A stretch of 6,783 nt of DNA from DATLFA01 sp039934635 (GTDB lineage: Bacteria; Actinomycetota; Acidimicrobiia; Acidimicrobiales; WLNW01). The notes beneath the pieces are model-generated. The model ran no database searches and was not told where the DNA came from. It was given only the letters and a program-made list of their open reading frames with translations. Below, piece by piece: positions 5,143 to 6,783 of the stretch. Position 1 is the stretch's first letter; the number at the start of each line of letters is the position of its first letter. A program made the translations under genes and the position numbers. The stretch lies in contig JBDTLT010000279.1 in NCBI GenBank assembly GCA_039934635.1, positions 1-6,783 of the forward strand, in the 5' to 3' direction.

Positions 5143-6783
5143 GGGCGGCCGCCATGATCGCTTCTTGTTCGTCTTGTCCTGTCTCGCGCGCTTGGATCTG
5201 CGCAGCGAGCACGCGCTTGTAGTCCTGGGGCATGACCTTCACGAACAGATCCCTCTCTTGGTCCCACAGCGCGAGGATGCGATTGCCGACGGCCGAGCCC
5301 GTCTCTTGCGTATGACGATGGATGCATTCGCGCAGCCAGTCGAGGTCGTCCGCGTCGGGCCGGTCGAGATCGACCATCTCGTAGTTGACCTTGGTGCGGA
5401 ACGTGCGATCGGGGTCGTGGACGTAGGCCACTCCACCGGACATGCCGGCGGCAAAGTTGCGACCCGTCGGACCGAGGATCACCGCGTGCCCGCCGGTCAT
5501 GTACTCGCAGCCATGATCGCCGACGCCTTCGACGACCGCGGTCGCCCCTGAGTTGCGCACGCAGAAGCGCTCACCGACGACACCGCGGATGAAGCACTCA
5601 CCGCTCGTTGCACCGTAGAGGATCACGTTGCCGGCGATGATGTTGTCCTCGGCTACGAAGCGGGCGTCGTACGGCTGGCGCAAGATCAAGCGACCGCCGG
5701 ACAAACCCTTGCCCAAGTAGTCGTTGGCATCGCCGACGAGTCGCATCGTGACGCCCTTGGGGACGAACGCACCGAAGCTCTGCCCGGCTGACCCGGTGAA
5801 GTTGATCTGGATCGTGTCGTCGGGCAGGCCGGCGCCACCCCACTTGCGCGTCAGCGCACTGCCGAGCATGGTGCCGGTGGTGCGGTTTACGTTGCGGATC
5901 GGCAGGTCGATCGTGACCGGCGTTCCGTTGTCGAGAGCGGTGCGCGCCAGCGTGATCAACGTGTTGTCGAGTGCACGTTCGAGCCCGTGATCCTGCGCGA
6001 TGGTCTGATACGGCGATTGCTCCCATTGCGATTGCGGCACGTGCAGGATCGGAGTGAGGTCGAGACCCGACGCCTTCCAGTGATCGATGGCCTTGTCGAC
6101 GTCGATCAACTCGGCGTGGCCGATGGCTTCTTGAATCGAACGGAAGCCCAACGCCGCCAGGTATTCGCGAACCTCTTGTGCGATGTACTCCATGAAGTTC
6201 ACCACGAACTCGGGCTTGCCGCTGAAGCGCTTGCGCAGTTCGGGATTTTGCGTGGCGACGCCGACCGGACATGTGTCGAGATGGCAGACGCGCATCATCA
6301 CGCAGCCCGACACGACGAGCGGTGCGGTGGCGAAACCAAACTCCTCCGCGCCCAACAGTGCCGCGATGACCACGTCGCGGCCGGTCTTCAACTGCCCGTC
6401 GACCTGTACGACGATGCGGTCGCGCAGACCGTTCATCAGCAGCGTCTGTTGCGTCTCGGCGAGACCGAGCTCCCACGGGACACCCGCGTGCTTGATCGAC
6501 GTCAATGGTGACGCACCTGTGCCGCCATCATGCCCTGAGATCAACACGACATCGGCGTGCGCCTTGGACACACCTGCGGCGACGGTGCCGACCCCGACCT
6601 CGGCGACCAACTTCACGTGCACGCGAGCAAGCGGGTTGGAGTTCTTGAGATCGTGGATCAATTGCTTGAGGTCTTCGATCGAATAGATGTCGTGATGCGG
6701 CGGCGGCGAGATGAGGCCGACACCCGGTGTCGAGTGCCGCGTCTTGGCGATCCACGGATAGACCTTCTTGCCCGGGAGCTGTC
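5135..6783 (-). CDS. gltB: Glutamate synthase (NADPH) large subunit, C-terminal part (5' end beyond the window)
   Basis: The visible 548 residues are about the last third of a protein that is normally about 1500 long. The in-frame reading continues to the right edge (QLPGKKVYPWIAKTRHSTPGVGLISPPPHHDIYSIEDL), so a start inside the window would be wrong. The first 230 or so residues are the second half of the FMN-binding synthase barrel, where ammonia from glutamine is added to 2-oxoglutarate: VGVGTVAAGVSKAHADVVLI, SGHDGGTGASP, VDGQLKTGRDVVIA and ALLGAEEFGFAT. The [3Fe-4S] motif is C-x5-C-x4-C (CVMMRVCHLDTC, cysteine codons at 6302-6304, 6284-6286 and 6269-6271). The C-terminal structural beta-helix (GXGXG domain) follows, with GKGLSGGRLIL, ILYGATSGECFIRGVVGERF and EYMTGGHAVILGPTGRNFAAGMSGG. 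The glutaminase domain lies outside the window. It ends in TGA inside the start of gltD, so the two subunits are one operon. Confidence 0.97.
   Translation of the reverse strand, partial: QLPGKKVYPWIAKTRHSTPGVGLISPPPHHDIYSIEDLKQLIHDLKNSNPLARVHVKLVAEVGVGTVAAGVSKAHADVVLISGHDGGTGASPLTSIKHAGVPWELGLAETQQTLLMNGLRDRIVVQVDGQLKTGRDVVIAALLGAEEFGFATAPLVVSGCVMMRVCHLDTCPVGVATQNPELRKRFSGKPEFVVNFMEYIAQEVREYLAALGFRSIQEAIGHAELIDVDKAIDHWKASGLDLTPILHVPQSQWEQSPYQTIAQDHGLERALDNTLITLARTALDNGTPVTIDLPIRNVNRTTGTMLGSALTRKWGGAGLPDDTIQINFTGSAGQSFGAFVPKGVTMRLVGDANDYLGKGLSGGRLILRQPYDARFVAEDNIIAGNVILYGATSGECFIRGVVGERFCVRNSGATAVVEGVGDHGCEYMTGGHAVILGPTGRNFAAGMSGGVAYVHDPDRTFRTKVNYEMVDLDRPDADDLDWLRECIHRHTQETGSAVGNRILALWDQERDLFVKVMPQDYKRVLAAQIQARETGQDEQEAIMAAAHG

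Noticed and set aside
5141..5153. GGCGGCCGCC palindrome at the gltB-gltD junction
   Set aside because: It encodes the alanine-rich end of GltB, and GC-rich alanine codons readily form such palindromes.
3928..5157. A 409-codon plus-strand open frame opposite gltD, and similar ones opposite gltB
   Set aside because: These are antisense shadows of strongly conserved gltD and gltB frames, with no recognisable motif of their own.
1..6783. tRNA, rRNA, CRISPR array or riboswitch
   Set aside because: I found no cloverleaf, no regularly spaced direct repeats and no recognisable riboswitch core; non-coding space is limited to 2376-2501, 3237-3327 and 3610-3690.

Overview
The window is GC-rich (G or C at most third codon positions) and is packed with genes typical of a high-GC actinobacterium. 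A sensor kinase with a nitrate/nitrite-sensing (NIT) domain and a long Pro/Ala tail, next to a DUF4388 protein, points to Actinomycetota. Placement in or near Acidimicrobiia is a guess from style and was not tested.

Layout, left to right. (1) 1-2375, minus strand: a large membrane histidine kinase of the NIT-HAMP-kinase type (CvnA-like, as in Streptomyces conservons). It runs off the left edge inside a Pro/Ala-rich tail. (2) 2376-2501: a divergent intergenic region. (3) 2502-3236, plus strand: a 244-residue DUF4388 (PATAN-type) protein, probably a signalling or regulatory partner. (4) 3237-3690: a 454-bp segment bounded by a perfect 22-bp inverted repeat. Each copy starts at the base after a flanking gene's stop codon. 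Inside is one small minus-strand gene of unknown function (93 residues). (5) 3691-5142 and 5135-6783, minus strand: gltD and the C-terminal third of gltB, the two subunits of NADPH-dependent glutamate synthase (GOGAT). They overlap by 8 nt and are clearly one operon, transcribed gltB then gltD.

The right part is core nitrogen assimilation: GltB makes glutamate from glutamine and 2-oxoglutarate, and GltD feeds it electrons from NADPH. The left part is a signalling locus. A link between the two (a nitrogen-oxyanion-type sensor beside GOGAT) is attractive but rests only on proximity. The inverted-repeat segment between them is the least ordinary structure in the window.
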